From Candidatus Latescibacterota bacterium (GTDB taxonomy: Bacteria > JAAXHH01 > JABIQT01): a DNA stretch of 5,700 nt. A program made the translations under genes and the position numbers. The stretch covers positions 1 to 5,700 of the forward strand of contig JABIQT010000881.1 in NCBI GenBank assembly GCA_018667995.1, read 5' to 3'. Every line of letters starts with the position of its first letter. The first letter of the stretch is position 1. Below the pieces are notes generated by a model that saw only the letters and a program-made list of their open reading frames with translations, searched no databases and was not told the DNA's origin. Positions 5,047-5,700 of the stretch are shown one piece after another.

Positions 5047-5700
5047 TGAGATACTGCGCACGATGTCTTTACCCGGAGAATACGAAACCCACAATCATCT
5101 TTGATGACTTCGGGGTTTGTAGCGGTTGCAGATATCATCAAAGCCGAAAACAGGCCGACGTTGATTGGACTGAGCGGGAATCCCTCTTTTCGAAAATAGT
5201 TGACGATGCCAAAAAGTATGCTTTTGATAAAGGCATGTCTCACGACTGCATAATTCCAGTTAGCGGCGGAAAAGACAGCCATTATCAAGTCTGGCTAGCA
5301 ACAACGAAATATGGGCTCAATCCACTACTTTGCCACTATAACCATGGTTTGAACACTCCTGCTGGTCTAGCAAATCTTAGAAATCTGGTTGAACGATCGG
5401 GTTGCGATCTTATTCAGTACACATCGGGCCGCAACTCCGTTCGCAGGCTTTCACTGTCGATGCTTGAGATAGTTGGGGACCTCACATGGCATTACCACGC
5501 GGGAATTCGTACATTTCCATTTCAGGTTGCGGTGGATTGGGAAATTCCCTTGGTTCTATGGGGCGAACACGGCTTTGCGGAGCTGACTGGTCTCATAACC
5601 ATTGAGGATTTTGTGGAGCATACGCGCTGGAGCCGCAAAGAACATGATATGAGAGGATTCGAACCGGAAGATCTTATTGGTCAGGCGGGTATTTCCCGAA
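5046..5700 (+). CDS. wbuX: N-acetyl sugar amidotransferase (WbuX/WbpG/PseA-like), 3'-truncated by the window edge
   Basis: This ATP-dependent enzyme converts an acetamido group on a sugar to an acetamidino group, using ammonia from the HisH/HisF pair. The first 218 residues are visible, out of roughly 370-380 usual for the family, and the frame is open to the right edge. Features are a probable zinc knuckle with C4-x2-C7 and C25-x2-C28 (the family's MRYCxRCxYPxxTKP opening), then the PP-loop ATP-pyrophosphatase motif PVSGGKDS (71-78), CHYNHGLNT, and a WGEHGFAEL stretch. The ATG at 5046 shares one base with the HisF stop and has AGGG six bases upstream. Known relatives act on N-acetylated sugars such as L-FucNAc, 2,3-diacetamido uronic acids and pseudaminic or legionaminic acid. 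Which sugar is used here cannot be told from the window. AT-rich composition matches hisH and hisF. Confidence 0.93.
   Translation, partial: MRYCARCLYPENTKPTIIFDDFGVCSGCRYHQSRKQADVDWTERESLFSKIVDDAKKYAFDKGMSHDCIIPVSGGKDSHYQVWLATTKYGLNPLLCHYNHGLNTPAGLANLRNLVERSGCDLIQYTSGRNSVRRLSLSMLEIVGDLTWHYHAGIRTFPFQVAVDWEIPLVLWGEHGFAELTGLITIEDFVEHTRWSRKEHDMRGFEPEDLIGQAGISR

Overview
The window is part of a bacterial surface-polysaccharide (O-antigen, capsule or glycoconjugate) biosynthesis locus. The left two thirds are GC-rich (sampled lines run about 57-62% GC) and use GC-rich third positions and occasional GTG starts. This suits a high-GC bacterium, plausibly an actinobacterium, but the sequence alone does not fix the taxon. 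From about 3553 onward the DNA is visibly more AT-rich (sampled lines about 40-53% GC).

Layout. 1-370 (+) is the 3' part of a cupin of the dTDP-4-dehydrorhamnose 3,5-epimerase-like superfamily, cut by the window edge. It converges on 401-1282 (-), an FkbM-family SAM-dependent methyltransferase whose exact start is unclear. 1283-1768 has no convincing gene; it holds a hairpin and a doubtful short reading frame. 1769-2329 (+) is an RmlC-type NDP-sugar epimerase, and its stop overlaps the start of 2326-3552 (+), a NovU/TylC3-type sugar C-methyltransferase. 3553-3652 is a short AT-rich junction. After it come hisH-like (3653-4288), hisF-like (about 4204/4285-5046) and wbuX/wbpG/pseA-like (5046 to beyond the edge) genes, packed with overlapping ends.

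How the genes work together. The epimerase and C-methyltransferase form a tight pair that would make a C-methyl-branched deoxysugar nucleotide. The HisH/HisF/WbuX trio is the known module that converts an N-acetyl group on a sugar to an acetamidino group: HisH releases ammonia from glutamine, the HisF-like barrel passes it on, and the PP-loop ATPase WbuX uses it. The trio is not histidine biosynthesis, because the HisF-like protein has lost a key catalytic aspartate and has altered phosphate-binding loops. The composition change at about 3.55-3.65 kb suggests that the amidination module was joined to the resident locus by horizontal transfer.

I see no tRNA, rRNA, CRISPR array, insertion sequence or phage gene. 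No wholly new system is supported. The most notable points are the mosaic junction, the unusual start and degenerate active site of the HisF-like protein, and a possible gene remnant joined to hisH by an ATGA overlap.
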